DNA of 64,000 bases from a virus. The position numbers and the translations under genes were made by a program. Within the stretch, counting starts at the first letter, position 1; every line of letters starts with the position of its first letter. Below the pieces are notes generated by a model that did not search any database, was not told the DNA's origin, and saw only the letters and a program-made list of their open reading frames with translations. Where the stretch lies: positions 62,001-126,000 of IMG/VR virus record IMGVR_UViG_3300035126_001036, one strand, 5' to 3'. Below are positions 15,219-21,495 of this stretch, piece by piece.

Positions 15219-15419
15219 ATGACTCAAATCACTCTAACCTCTGGTGAAATCCTGGATATTATTTCAGTCTTGTGTGATAAAGAGCAGGCAGTTTATGATA
15301 ATGACCCGCATCTGTCGGCTTATTATCTGAACATGGTTCAACAATTCGAGGCTGTTTATAATAAACTCCAAGAATTGCCTGGTGAAAAAAGAGTTGCAAA
15401 CCTTATTCTGGCTGCCTGA
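15219..15419 (+). CDS. small protein with a decayed paralogue
   Basis: 66 residues, helical, ending KLQELPGEKRVANLILAA. A TATAAT box at 15190-15195 and an AGTCAAC leader precede it. The last 16 residues recur in the remnant at 3799-3891. Function unknown. Confidence 0.6.
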   Translation: MTQITLTSGEILDIISVLCDKEQAVYDNDPHLSAYYLNMVQQFEAVYNKLQELPGEKRVANLILAA

Positions 15420-15422
15420 ATT

Positions 15423-15550
15423 ATGATTATCATTTACCGTGCTAATCAGTGGGAGTTGTTTCGTGCTCCCAGGATATAAACGAGGCCTGGGAGCTGGCGG
15501 TTAAATTAACTTTGGAATCTGGCGTTCAGCATTACGTTGGGCGGGTCTAA
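15423..15550 (+). pseudogene. frameshifted small gene
   Basis: The ATG at 15423 opens MIIIYRANQWELFRAPRI and stops at 15477. Reading one base back at GCTCCC restores a protein-like tail (DINEAWELAVKLTLESG... HYVGRV) that stops at 15550, directly before the terminator. Either one base was lost, the assembly has an error, or a -1 frameshift is used. Confidence 0.5.
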
Positions 15551-15559
15551 AAATATAAA

Positions 15560-15590
15560 GGAGAGATTTATTCTCTCTTTTCTTTTTATA
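15560..15590 (+). terminator. intrinsic terminator
   Basis: Stem AGAGA/TCTCT with a short loop followed by TTTTCTTTTTATAA, after the frameshifted gene. Confidence 0.6.
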
Positions 15591-15603
15591 ATAATAAAAA
15601 ATT

Positions 15604-15644
15604 GCAGGAGTAGTTTCTCGTTTTATGTAATAACGCCCTTGCGC
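15604..15644 (+). repeat. 41-nt hairpin element, copy B
   Basis: GCAGGAGTAG start; hairpin ACGC-CCTT-GCGC (15633-15644), three pairs plus a mismatch at the base. Confidence 0.75.
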
Positions 15645-15723
15645 TTGTGTGGTTGTCTTAAGACCATTATAACGCCTCTGGCGGGCTCCTAGGGGCCTCT
15701 GGTGGTCAGTATGAGTTATCAGT

Positions 15724-15780
15724 CCCATAAGCACCGCTGATCATAAAATGCTTGCATAGGGCTTCTAGATGCCGTATTCT
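15724..15780 (+). promoter_or_regulatory. sigma70-like promoter with upstream CCCATAAGC box
   Basis: TTGCAT (15752-15757), 17-nt spacer, TATTCT (15775-15780). The box CCCATAAGCACCGCTGATC begins 28 nt before the -35 hexamer, as in the promoters at 18685 and 19960. Confidence 0.75.
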
Positions 15781-15808
15781 ATGGAAGTCGTCAAGGGAAC
15801 ACCAACCC

Positions 15809-15994
15809 ATGAGCAACCCCTACATCGCCAACGGATTCGCCAACCGCGAGGAGTATCTTGATTCTCTCCGTGAAGAATACGGGGGATTGGTTGATATTCT
15901 CTCGGATCTTCTTGGTCCAGAAGAAGATTTTGACGGACTGGTTACAGATTTGGAAGATGCAATGGATTCTGGAGAGTATGATGATTTGATCTAA
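15809..15994 (+). CDS. acidic protein with a frameshifted paralogue
   Basis: 61 residues (MSNPYIANGFANREEYLDSL... EDAMDSGEYDDLI). The ATG at 15809 is used; the TTG at 15752 lies in the -35 box. The gene at 18053 encodes the same protein with a shifted frame. Acidic and helical; function unknown. Confidence 0.65.
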   Translation: MSNPYIANGFANREEYLDSLREEYGGLVDILSDLLGPEEDFDGLVTDLEDAMDSGEYDDLI

Positions 15995-16029
15995 AAATTT
16001 GTCCCGTATTCTTTATTCTTTCAAATTCA

Positions 16030-16191
16030 ATGAATACCCTTCTTCTAATTGTCCCAACTACTTTAGATGTTTCATTGTTTGGGGCAAAATCTTTCTTCAC
16101 TGATGGTAAAAAATGCTGGGAGCATTTAATCAATGGTAAAAAAGGTAAACGGATAAACAAACCAGATTGGTATAGTTTACCACTAGATTGA
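16030..16191 (+). CDS. small unrecognised protein
   Basis: 53 residues with a hydrophobic start (MNTLLLIVPTTLDVSLFG) and a basic middle (LINGKKGKRINKPDW). It lies between the 15809 gene and a terminator, so it is probably the second gene of that transcript. Confidence 0.45.
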   Translation: MNTLLLIVPTTLDVSLFGAKSFFTDGKKCWEHLINGKKGKRINKPDWYSLPLD

Positions 16192-16202
16192 TATAAACAC
16201 TT

Positions 16203-16224
16203 GAGGGATAATTCCCTCTTTTTT
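16203..16224 (+). terminator. intrinsic terminator
   Basis: GAGGGA-TAAT-TCCCTC followed by TTTTTTG. Confidence 0.8.
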
Positions 16225-16246
16225 GTTTTTATAATAATATAAAATT

Positions 16247-16287
16247 GCAGGATTAGTGTCTAGTTTTGTATAATCACGCCCCTGCGT
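16247..16287 (+). repeat. 41-nt hairpin element, copy C
   Basis: GCAGGATTAGTGTCT start; hairpin ACGC-CCCT-GCGT (16276-16287). Confidence 0.8.
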
Positions 16288-16414
16288 TAGTTAAGTTTTA
16301 GATTAAACATTCAAGGTTTTTCTCCCTTGGTATGAACATAGTCTAGCAGGTTTTTATGGAATTTGGTATTAGGGTTGCTTATCTGTCACATAAAATCCTC
16401 TTATCGTTTAATGG

Positions 16415-16443
16415 TTGCTAGGGGGTGATGGGTCTGTTATTGT
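16415..16443 (+). promoter_or_regulatory. sigma70-like promoter
   Basis: TTGCTA, 17-nt spacer, TATTGT. A degenerate form of the upstream CATAAGC box (CACATAAAATCCTCTTATCG) precedes it. Confidence 0.6.
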
Positions 16444-16470
16444 ATGGGAGTCGTTAGGCAATCAACCGCC

Positions 16471-16986
16471 ATGACTCGCATCACTGGTTCCCAACTTGTT
16501 GCTCTCGTTGATACTCTCACGGCAGAGGGTAAGACGCGATCCGAGATTTGTCGTGCGGCTGGTTATATTGGACAAAAGGAAGATGGTAGTGAGCGTCTAC
16601 ATTTTACCGCGTTTTATGAGGCCCTAATTGAGGCAAAGGGTGGCCCAGAACAACTGAATAATAATGAAGATGATGAGTGGGATTATACTCATCCAAGTGT
16701 TGATGAAGAATATATGGAAATTTATAATGATTTGTGCGATCAGTATACCCAGCAGGCAGTAGATTTCTTTCTAACGTCTTGGTGTGATGTAGACCTGGAA
16801 GATTTTAGTGATTATTATATTGGTTATTATGATTCCGAGGCAGAATTTGCCGAAGAAATAATGACCGAAGTTTATTGCATAGACATTCCTAGTCAGATTA
16901 TTGTAGATTGGCAGGCAACATGGGATACTAGTTTGCAGTACGATTTCTACTTTATGAGTGGTTATGTGTTCCGGAATTGTATATAA
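16471..16986 (+). CDS. AbrB-like domain fused to an acidic C-terminal region
   Basis: 171 residues. Residues about 2-62 (RITGSQLVALVDTL, then CRAAGYIGQKEDGSERLHF and AFYEALIEAKG) match the cyanobacterial AbrB-like domain, usually found in small regulators. Residues 65-171 are very acidic with many Asp, Glu and Tyr and are not recognised. The ATG at 16471 is used because the ATG at 16444 directly follows the -10 box. The fusion suggests a phage-made decoy or partner for the host AbrB-like regulators, which is inference. Confidence 0.65.
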   Translation: MTRITGSQLVALVDTLTAEGKTRSEICRAAGYIGQKEDGSERLHFTAFYEALIEAKGGPEQLNNNEDDEWDYTHPSVDEEYMEIYNDLCDQYTQQAVDFFLTSWCDVDLEDFSDYYIGYYDSEAEFAEEIMTEVYCIDIPSQIIVDWQATWDTSLQYDFYFMSGYVFRNCI

Positions 16987-17046
16987 TATGCCACTCTAAC
17001 AACTGGCACAAGGGGACTGTTTATGGTTCCCTTTCCACCTTATACT
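16987..17046 (+). promoter_or_regulatory. operator-promoter unit
   Basis: TGCCACT and ACTGGCACA (16989-17010), TATACT at 17041-17046, leader AAGTCAACC. Confidence 0.65.
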
Positions 17047-17069
17047 AAGCAAGTCAACCGGACACGATC

Positions 17070-17321
17070 ATGCAAACCACCATCCAACACACTGATAACG
17101 AAGGGTCCACCCCGGTTTGGATCACTTGGTTTTCACAATCCGATTGTGATGAGTATAATGAAGCCGAAGGATTGCGTGAAACTTCTGGTGATAATTTGTA
17201 TGAACCAGGTTACTATTGGGTAGTTTGTTCGCCTGGTTGTATTCCTGATTCTGAGTTTTTTGGCCCATTTGTTACAACTGAAGAGGCCGAAGATAATGCT
17301 AATGAGGTATTGAATTATTGA
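17070..17321 (+). CDS. acidic unrecognised protein
   Basis: 83 residues, acidic (WFSQSDCDEYNEAEGLRET, VTTEEAEDNANEVLNY). Chosen over an overlapping frame at 17023, which is less protein-like and would cross the leader. Followed by a terminator. Confidence 0.6.
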   Translation: MQTTIQHTDNEGSTPVWITWFSQSDCDEYNEAEGLRETSGDNLYEPGYYWVVCSPGCIPDSEFFGPFVTTEEAEDNANEVLNY

Positions 17322-17331
17322 TAATTCGTAT

Positions 17332-17361
17332 AAAAGAGTTAGTTAATTCTGACTCTTTTTT
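17332..17361 (+). terminator. intrinsic terminator
   Basis: AAAGAGT and ACTCTTT around a 12-nt loop, followed by TTTTTTGTTG. Confidence 0.7.
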
Positions 17362-17387
17362 GTTGTTTTTTATAATAATAAAAAAGT

Positions 17388-17428
17388 GCAGGATAAGTGT
17401 CTCGTTTTATGTTATCACGCCCCTGCGT
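17388..17428 (+). repeat. 41-nt hairpin element, copy D
   Basis: GCAGGATAAGTGTCTCG start; hairpin ACGC-CCCT-GCGT (17417-17428). Confidence 0.8.
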
Positions 17429-17484
17429 TAATTTGTTTTGTTGTTTATAGTATAATCCATAAAAACCTTAATCGTGACTGATGG

Positions 17485-17544
17485 TGTGCCAGTTCCATAA
17501 GTGTCACAAGGCCCTGACCACTAACCCATTCTCTCCCTTATACT
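17485..17544 (+). promoter_or_regulatory. operator-promoter unit
   Basis: TGTGCCAGTT and AAGTGTCACA at 17485-17508, GACCAC in the -35 position, TATACT at 17539-17544, leader CAGTCAACC. Confidence 0.7.
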
Positions 17545-17570
17545 AATCCAGTCAACCAGACAATTCTCCA

Positions 17571-17954
17571 ATGGCCACTATCTCTGACAAAATAGCCAAA
17601 CAACTTGAGGAGATTGAAAATAGGGCTTATAAGGAAATTGATGCAATTGCAGAACAATACTTTGAATCAACTGTTGTTCCATTCTGTAAAGAGAATGATC
17701 TAACTTTTGTGGTAGGTATGGGTAAGATATTCTTTTGTAATGAGAAATATGATCTGAGTTTCCATGAGTCTGACGAGATTCCAGATGTTAATGAGGATCT
17801 TTTAGAGCTAGACGAAGATGATCTTTATCCTTGTGAAAAATATGCTTTAGAGCACCCATTGGCCAAGGAAAAACTAAGAGAGATTTTCGATGTTCTTAAC
17901 ATTATAGTTTTCAAGTTTGAGTTTGGTTTTAGTGTTCCTAACTTCCAAGGATAA
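17571..17954 (+). CDS. acidic unrecognised protein
   Basis: 127 residues; helical N-terminus (KIAKQLEEIENRAYKEIDAI) and an acidic middle (DEIPDVNEDLLELDEDDL). Single gene under the 17485 unit. Confidence 0.6.
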   Translation: MATISDKIAKQLEEIENRAYKEIDAIAEQYFESTVVPFCKENDLTFVVGMGKIFFCNEKYDLSFHESDEIPDVNEDLLELDEDDLYPCEKYALEHPLAKEKLREIFDVLNIIVFKFEFGFSVPNFQG

Positions 17955-17964
17955 TTATTTTAAT

Positions 17965-18024
17965 TGTGCCAGTTGTTTAAGTGGCACAAGGTACGGTGAT
18001 CGTCTGGTTTTTATGGGTTACAGT
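17965..18024 (+). promoter_or_regulatory. operator-promoter unit
   Basis: TGTGCCAGTT and AAGTGGCACA (17965-17988), 7-bp perfect outer arms; TACAGT at 18019-18024; leader TAGTCAACC. Confidence 0.65.
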
Positions 18025-18052
18025 TGACTAGTCAACCAAGGGAACGCCTCTC

Positions 18053-18252
18053 ATGTCTTGCCCCTATCAGAACAACGGTTTTGCTAATCGTGGGGAGTAT
18101 CTTGATAATTTGCGCGAAGAATATGGTAGCCTAGTTGATGTTCTGACCAACATCTTGCCCCTAGTGAAGATTTTGATGGGCTAGTTACAGAACTGGAAGA
18201 CGCTATGGATTCTGGGGGATATGACGAAAAAGAATTTCTCACCTTGATCTAG
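18053..18252 (+). pseudogene. frameshifted paralogue of the 15809 gene
   Basis: MSCPYQNNGFANRGEYLDNL is the same protein start as at 15809. Frame 0 stops at 18184 after 43 residues. A -1 shift at TTGCCCC restores SEDFDGLVTELEDAMDSGGY and a stop at 18252. Relative to 15809, one base is missing near the C run. It still has an intact promoter unit. A real -1 frameshift is an alternative. Confidence 0.6.
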
Positions 18253-18286
18253 TTAATTTACCAACTTTCCTTCATTCTTTATAGTT

Positions 18287-18466
18287 ATGTCTGTCACACT
18301 TAGCGGTTATTGTATTCGCATGGCTTTACTTGATCGCCGTAGAGAATTGATCCGGTGCGCGTCTATCACTAAAGATGCTACTTTTGATTCTAAGATTAAA
18401 GAATTGGATGATGCATTGGTTCAACTTTGGTACGCAAAGGAAATTATACTAACTGAAGTAGTATAA
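18287..18466 (+). CDS. small unrecognised protein
   Basis: 59 residues, helical and basic at the start (MALLDRRRELIRCASI). Directly followed by a terminator, so it closes the transcript begun at 18053. Confidence 0.5.
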   Translation: MSVTLSGYCIRMALLDRRRELIRCASITKDATFDSKIKELDDALVQLWYAKEIILTEVV

Positions 18467-18472
18467 AAAACA

Positions 18473-18512
18473 GTGACCCGCGAGTTCTTTATACTTACGG
18501 GTCACTTTTGTT
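18473..18512 (+). terminator. intrinsic terminator
   Basis: GTGACCCG and CGGGTCAC form a perfect 8-bp stem with a 17-nt loop, followed by TTTTGTTT. Confidence 0.8.
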
Positions 18513-18536
18513 TAGTATAAAAAATAGTATAAAAAA

Positions 18537-18577
18537 GCAGGATAAGTGTCTCGTTTTATGTTATTGCGGTCCTCCGC
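18537..18577 (+). repeat. 41-nt hairpin element, copy E
   Basis: GCAGGATAAGTGTCTCG start; hairpin GCGG-TCCT-CCGC (18566-18577), a full compensatory change relative to the ACGC/GCGT copies. Confidence 0.8.
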
Positions 18578-18656
18578 TTGTTTTCTTTTGTTGTTTATAG
18601 TATAAAACACTTTTCCAGTATTGTCAAGCATTTTATGATTAGTGTTGCTTATCAAT

Positions 18657-18713
18657 CCCATAAGCACCGCTGATCGTTAAAGGCTTGACCTAGTGGGGCT
18701 GATCTGGTATTCT
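18657..18713 (+). promoter_or_regulatory. sigma70-like promoter with upstream CCCATAAGC box
   Basis: TTGACC (18685-18690), 17-nt spacer, TATTCT (18708-18713). The box CCCATAAGCACCGCTGATC starts 28 nt before the -35 hexamer. Confidence 0.75.
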
Positions 18714-18737
18714 TTAAAGGTAATCGGGTTTCACCCC

Positions 18738-19181
18738 ATGACTGTTTCATTCGTTGATTTTGCAGCTTTCCAGGATGCTCAGAATAAAATTCAATTGAAT
18801 GTCAGGAAGTATTGTCTCCAGTTGATTGATGCCCTGAAGGATAATTATCGGAATTATGCTATTCGCGGACATCAAATTTTCATCGATAGGGAAGAATCAG
18901 TTGAGTATCATCAATCTTGTATTGATAAACTGAAAGAGGGACATTCCGACATTGATTATGAAATTGAGTCGGGTAGTAAGTATCACAAAATCATTATGAT
19001 TTCTTATGGTGGATCACGTTCGGTTCATTGTTTTGTTGATAAAAAGACCGGGGAAGTTTATAAATCAGCAAGCTGGAAATCCCCCGCTAAAGGTATTCGA
19101 TTTGATCTGCGATTGATCAAAGATCGTGAATGGTTGTTTGAAAATGCCGATTGGAGTGGTGGTTATCTTTACAAGAGATGA
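18738..19181 (+). CDS. conserved unrecognised phage protein
   Basis: 147 residues from the ATG at 18738. The C-terminal half (KIIMISYGGSRSVHCFVDKK, then EVYKSASWKSPAKGIRFDLR) is a pattern I recall from phage proteins of unknown function. Soluble, basic C-terminus. Single gene with promoter and terminator of its own. Confidence 0.65.
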   Translation: MTVSFVDFAAFQDAQNKIQLNVRKYCLQLIDALKDNYRNYAIRGHQIFIDREESVEYHQSCIDKLKEGHSDIDYEIESGSKYHKIIMISYGGSRSVHCFVDKKTGEVYKSASWKSPAKGIRFDLRLIKDREWLFENADWSGGYLYKR

Positions 19182-19195
19182 ATCGAATAATTATA

Positions 19196-19218
19196 AGAAT
19201 CCTTCGGGATTCTTTTTT
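19196..19218 (+). terminator. intrinsic terminator with UUCG loop
   Basis: AGAATCC-TTCG-GGATTCT followed by TTTTT. Confidence 0.85.
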
Positions 19219-19243
19219 ATTGTTTATAGTGTATTATTAAAGT

Positions 19244-19284
19244 GCAGGATAAGTGTCTCGTTTTATGTTATTGCGGCCTTCCGC
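19244..19284 (+). repeat. 41-nt hairpin element, copy F
   Basis: GCAGGATAAGTGTCTCG start; hairpin GCGG-CCTT-CCGC (19273-19284). More than 50 nt after the hairpin are identical to copy E. Confidence 0.8.
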
Positions 19285-19342
19285 TTGTTTTCTTTTGTTG
19301 TTTATAGTATAAAACACTTTTCCAGTATTGTCAAGCCCTGGA

Positions 19343-19400
19343 CCCATAAGCATTTCTGATCGTTTGGGGTCTTGACGGATCGGCCTGGGTCTGCAATACT
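19343..19400 (+). promoter_or_regulatory. sigma70-like promoter with upstream CCCATAAGC box
   Basis: TTGACG (19372-19377), 17-nt spacer, AATACT (19395-19400). Upstream box CCCATAAGCATTTCTGATC, 29 nt before the -35. Confidence 0.7.
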
Positions 19401-19424
19401 TAAAGGGTCAAAGGGATTCACCCC

Positions 19425-19742
19425 ATGAAAGACTACCGCCCTGAAGTCCGCAGCCTGCTTAAGTCCCTCAAACGGGCCGGATTTACACCTTTGAGTGTAA
19501 ACAATGGAGAGGAAAATATTCGATATTCGGATGTATCCAAGACTGAGTTCTTGGAGGAAACTGTGGCTACAGACGAATCCACATTGCGGCTTCAACATAA
19601 CAATAAAAAGGTGGCAATCTTCCTGGTTCTGGGTAATGAACCCGGTGTAATCGCCGCCGATTATACTGATTACGAACCGTTGCAGGAAGTAATCGACGCG
19701 CATTATGATCGGTGGGAGAATAAGAAACAGCCAACCTGCTGA
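19425..19742 (+). CDS. unrecognised protein
   Basis: 105 residues. A helical start (VRSLLKSLKRAGFTPLSVNN) and repeated strands (KKVAIFLVLGNEPGVIAADY) suggest an alpha/beta fold. Small phage proteins with similar RAGF..L.VNNG segments occur in cyanophages, to my recollection. Function unknown. Confidence 0.6.
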   Translation: MKDYRPEVRSLLKSLKRAGFTPLSVNNGEENIRYSDVSKTEFLEETVATDESTLRLQHNNKKVAIFLVLGNEPGVIAADYTDYEPLQEVIDAHYDRWENKKQPTC

Positions 19743-19755
19743 TTATAATCAACCA

Positions 19756-19788
19756 CCTGGAGGTTTTATACTTCCAGGTTTTTTTTTG
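19756..19788 (+). terminator. intrinsic terminator
   Basis: CCTGGAGG and CTTCCAGG around TTTTATA, followed by nine T. Confidence 0.85.
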
Positions 19789-19810
19789 TTTTTTATAATA
19801 ATATAAAAGT

Positions 19811-19851
19811 GCAGGATAGGTGTCCTGTTTTATGTTATCACGCTTTTGCGT
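19811..19851 (+). repeat. 41-nt hairpin element, copy G
   Basis: GCAGGATAGGTGTCC start; hairpin ACGC-TTTT-GCGT (19840-19851). Confidence 0.8.
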
Positions 19852-19931
19852 TTTGTTTTCTTTTGTTGTTTATAGTATAGCAGCAGTGCCCCATAAAGTC
19901 AAGGTTTTATTCATAAACATATTTTATCAGA

Positions 19932-19988
19932 CCCATAAGCACCGCTAATCGTTAAAACCTCGCCACTAGCCTCTAGAGCTGCTACACT
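19932..19988 (+). promoter_or_regulatory. promoter with upstream CCCATAAGC box, weak -35
   Basis: TACACT (19983-19988) with TCGCCA in the -35 position (17-nt spacer). Box CCCATAAGCACCGCTAATC starts at 19932, 28 nt before the -35. The poor -35 makes help from a bound activator plausible. Confidence 0.6.
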
Positions 19989-20013
19989 ATGGGAGCAGTC
20001 AAGGGAACAACCC

Positions 20014-20415
20014 ATGATCAAACTCACCGGAACCGCTCTCCTGGCCCACCGTGAGGCCCGCCGTGCTGCTGGTGTCAGCAATGCTATCATTGTTCGCTCT
20101 GCTGGTTATATTGGAACCCGCAAGGATGGCAGCGAGCGGCTACAATTTACCGAGTATTATGAGAATGTTCTCATTGCCAAAGGTGAAATGTTCCGCATTA
20201 AAATAGACGTGGCCGAGATTACCCCAGCCGGACTACAGCCCGTGTGGGGATATTCGTTCACTACGACTACTAAAAACCACCAGAGTATTGCCCGTAAAGT
20301 GCGGGAACTGACTCAACTTACCAATGTTAAATGTAATCGAACTGTCAAAGATGGGGTGGTTCGTTTACAGCCCAAGGGAACGAATGAAATGATTGCTTAT
20401 ACTTTGCCTGCATGA
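20014..20415 (+). CDS. AbrB-like domain fused to a second basic domain
   Basis: 133 residues. Residues 1-55 (KLTGTALLAHREARRAAG, RSAGYIGTRKDGSERLQF) match the cyanobacterial AbrB-like domain and align with the gene at 16471. Residues 60-133 (EMFRIKIDVAEITPAGLQPV ... TKNHQSIARKVRELTQL) are a separate, basic alpha/beta domain not recognised. Probably a DNA-binding regulator acquired from a cyanobacterial host and refitted; this is inference. Confidence 0.65.
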   Translation: MIKLTGTALLAHREARRAAGVSNAIIVRSAGYIGTRKDGSERLQFTEYYENVLIAKGEMFRIKIDVAEITPAGLQPVWGYSFTTTTKNHQSIARKVRELTQLTNVKCNRTVKDGVVRLQPKGTNEMIAYTLPA

Positions 20416-20431
20416 GTTAATAACAATCAGT

Positions 20432-20467
20432 GGCCCTAGAGTTCTTTATACTCTGGGGTCTTTATTT
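20432..20467 (+). terminator. intrinsic terminator
   Basis: GGCCCTAGAGT and ACTCTGGGGTC pair with few mismatches around TTCTTTAT, followed by TTTATTTG. Confidence 0.75.
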
Positions 20468-20492
20468 GTTCTTTATACTTTATTATTTTATG

Positions 20493-20534
20493 GCAGATTA
20501 AGTGTCTTGTTTTATATCATTGCGGCGCCCCCGC
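20493..20534 (+). repeat. 41-nt hairpin element, copy H (42 nt)
   Basis: GCAGATTAAGTGTCTTG start; hairpin GCGG-CGCCC-CCGC (20522-20534) with a five-base loop. Most divergent copy. Confidence 0.7.
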
Positions 20535-20711
20535 TCTTTTTATTTTGTTGAAACAATACTAAGACGGATCAGGCCAGGCCACTGTATCGGCTGATACCAA
20601 ACGGCCATCAGCGTATCTTATCAGTCGAATCCTGGAAACGGTAGCGGTTGATACAGAACGGCGAGCCGAAACGTGGGATTATTAAAGGGTCAAACAAACG
20701 GAGCCGATCCG

Positions 20712-21119
20712 ATGACAACCGCCACTCTCAACCGTTACACTCTCAACTGGGAAGCCTACTCTACGTGGCCGCCTGCTGATGATGACATCGGTGGAATCTA
20801 CACCGATTGTGTACATTTTAGCACTGTCGATGATTATAATTTTGCGGTATCATTCCACATCGGTGAGGGTAGGCAACAGGGCTTGCTTTTCTGTGAGGTT
20901 GTTATGGTTTATCCTAACCGGATTGATACCAATAAGTTGCATTATTGTATGGGGCAGTTTTATAAAAACAGTGGCGCAAAATTGTTTGCCCAATTTGCTC
21001 TGAACCACTTTATCGAGACGGAAACGTGGAGCGTATGCCCATCATTTCAGCCGGTTGATTATATCGACGGCGAACCTTATACTCTCGGCGGTGATGAGAT
21101 CGTGAGCGAAATTATCTGA
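20712..21119 (+). CDS. unrecognised protein
   Basis: 135 residues from the ATG at 20712 (MTTATLNRYTLNWEAYSTWP). Its promoter is unclear; two related 24-bp segments at 20584 and 20641 lie upstream. Soluble, mixed alpha/beta. Followed by a strong hairpin. Confidence 0.6.
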   Translation: MTTATLNRYTLNWEAYSTWPPADDDIGGIYTDCVHFSTVDDYNFAVSFHIGEGRQQGLLFCEVVMVYPNRIDTNKLHYCMGQFYKNSGAKLFAQFALNHFIETETWSVCPSFQPVDYIDGEPYTLGGDEIVSEII

Positions 21120-21128
21120 GTTAGGTAC

Positions 21129-21164
21129 ATCAGGGGAGGGCACAGTCTCTCCCCTGATTCTCTC
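21129..21164 (+). terminator. hairpin, probable terminator
   Basis: ATCAGGGGAG and CTCCCCTGAT form a perfect 10-bp stem with a 10-nt loop; the tail TCTCTC is a weak U tract. Confidence 0.6.
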
Positions 21165-21190
21165 AAACCTCCTATCTCCCAGTGTTAACA

Positions 21191-21424
21191 ATGGCCACAG
21201 AATACGCCACTCCAGCAGACTTCCAACGGTGGGAAGATCATGCTAAAGTGTTAGATTGTTACAGTCTGGTTCATGTTATCAAAGACTGTCAATCTGCGGC
21301 CCGCAATATGAAGGGATGGAATGATGTAAGGGAAGGTTACTACATCGACCAGGCCTGTACTTATGGGATGGAGCTAACACGTAGGAACCGACAATTGCCT
21401 GCTGGTTTGCGTCATCGAGTCTGA
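21191..21424 (+). CDS. unrecognised protein
   Basis: 77 residues, helical (DFQRWEDHAKVLDCYSLVHV, IKDCQSAARNMKGW). The ATG at 21191 is used rather than a GTG at 21182. Last small gene before the late region. Small cyanophage proteins with a CQ.AA..M.GWN motif seem familiar, but I cannot name it. Confidence 0.55.
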   Translation: MATEYATPADFQRWEDHAKVLDCYSLVHVIKDCQSAARNMKGWNDVREGYYIDQACTYGMELTRRNRQLPAGLRHRV

Positions 21425-21433
21425 CACAGTTAG

Positions 21434-21472
21434 TATCACGAACTCACCCCTAATCTTCGTGGGTTCGTGATA
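21434..21472 (+). terminator. strong hairpin, probable terminator
   Basis: TATCACGAAC and GTTCGTGATA form a perfect outer stem with CAC/GTG inside, followed by TTATTA. It is nearly symmetric and may work in both directions. Confidence 0.6.
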
Positions 21473-21495
21473 TTATTACAGTTTATTACGAGCAG

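Noticed and set aside
19302-19703. Minus-strand ORF of 133 residues
   Set aside because: It runs antisense through a well-formed plus-strand gene and its promoter, with a Cys/Phe-rich low-quality composition and no ribosome site.
20570-20670. Possible tRNA (CAGTCGAATCCTGG looks like a T loop)
   Set aside because: No acceptor stem, D arm or anticodon arm can be placed around it.
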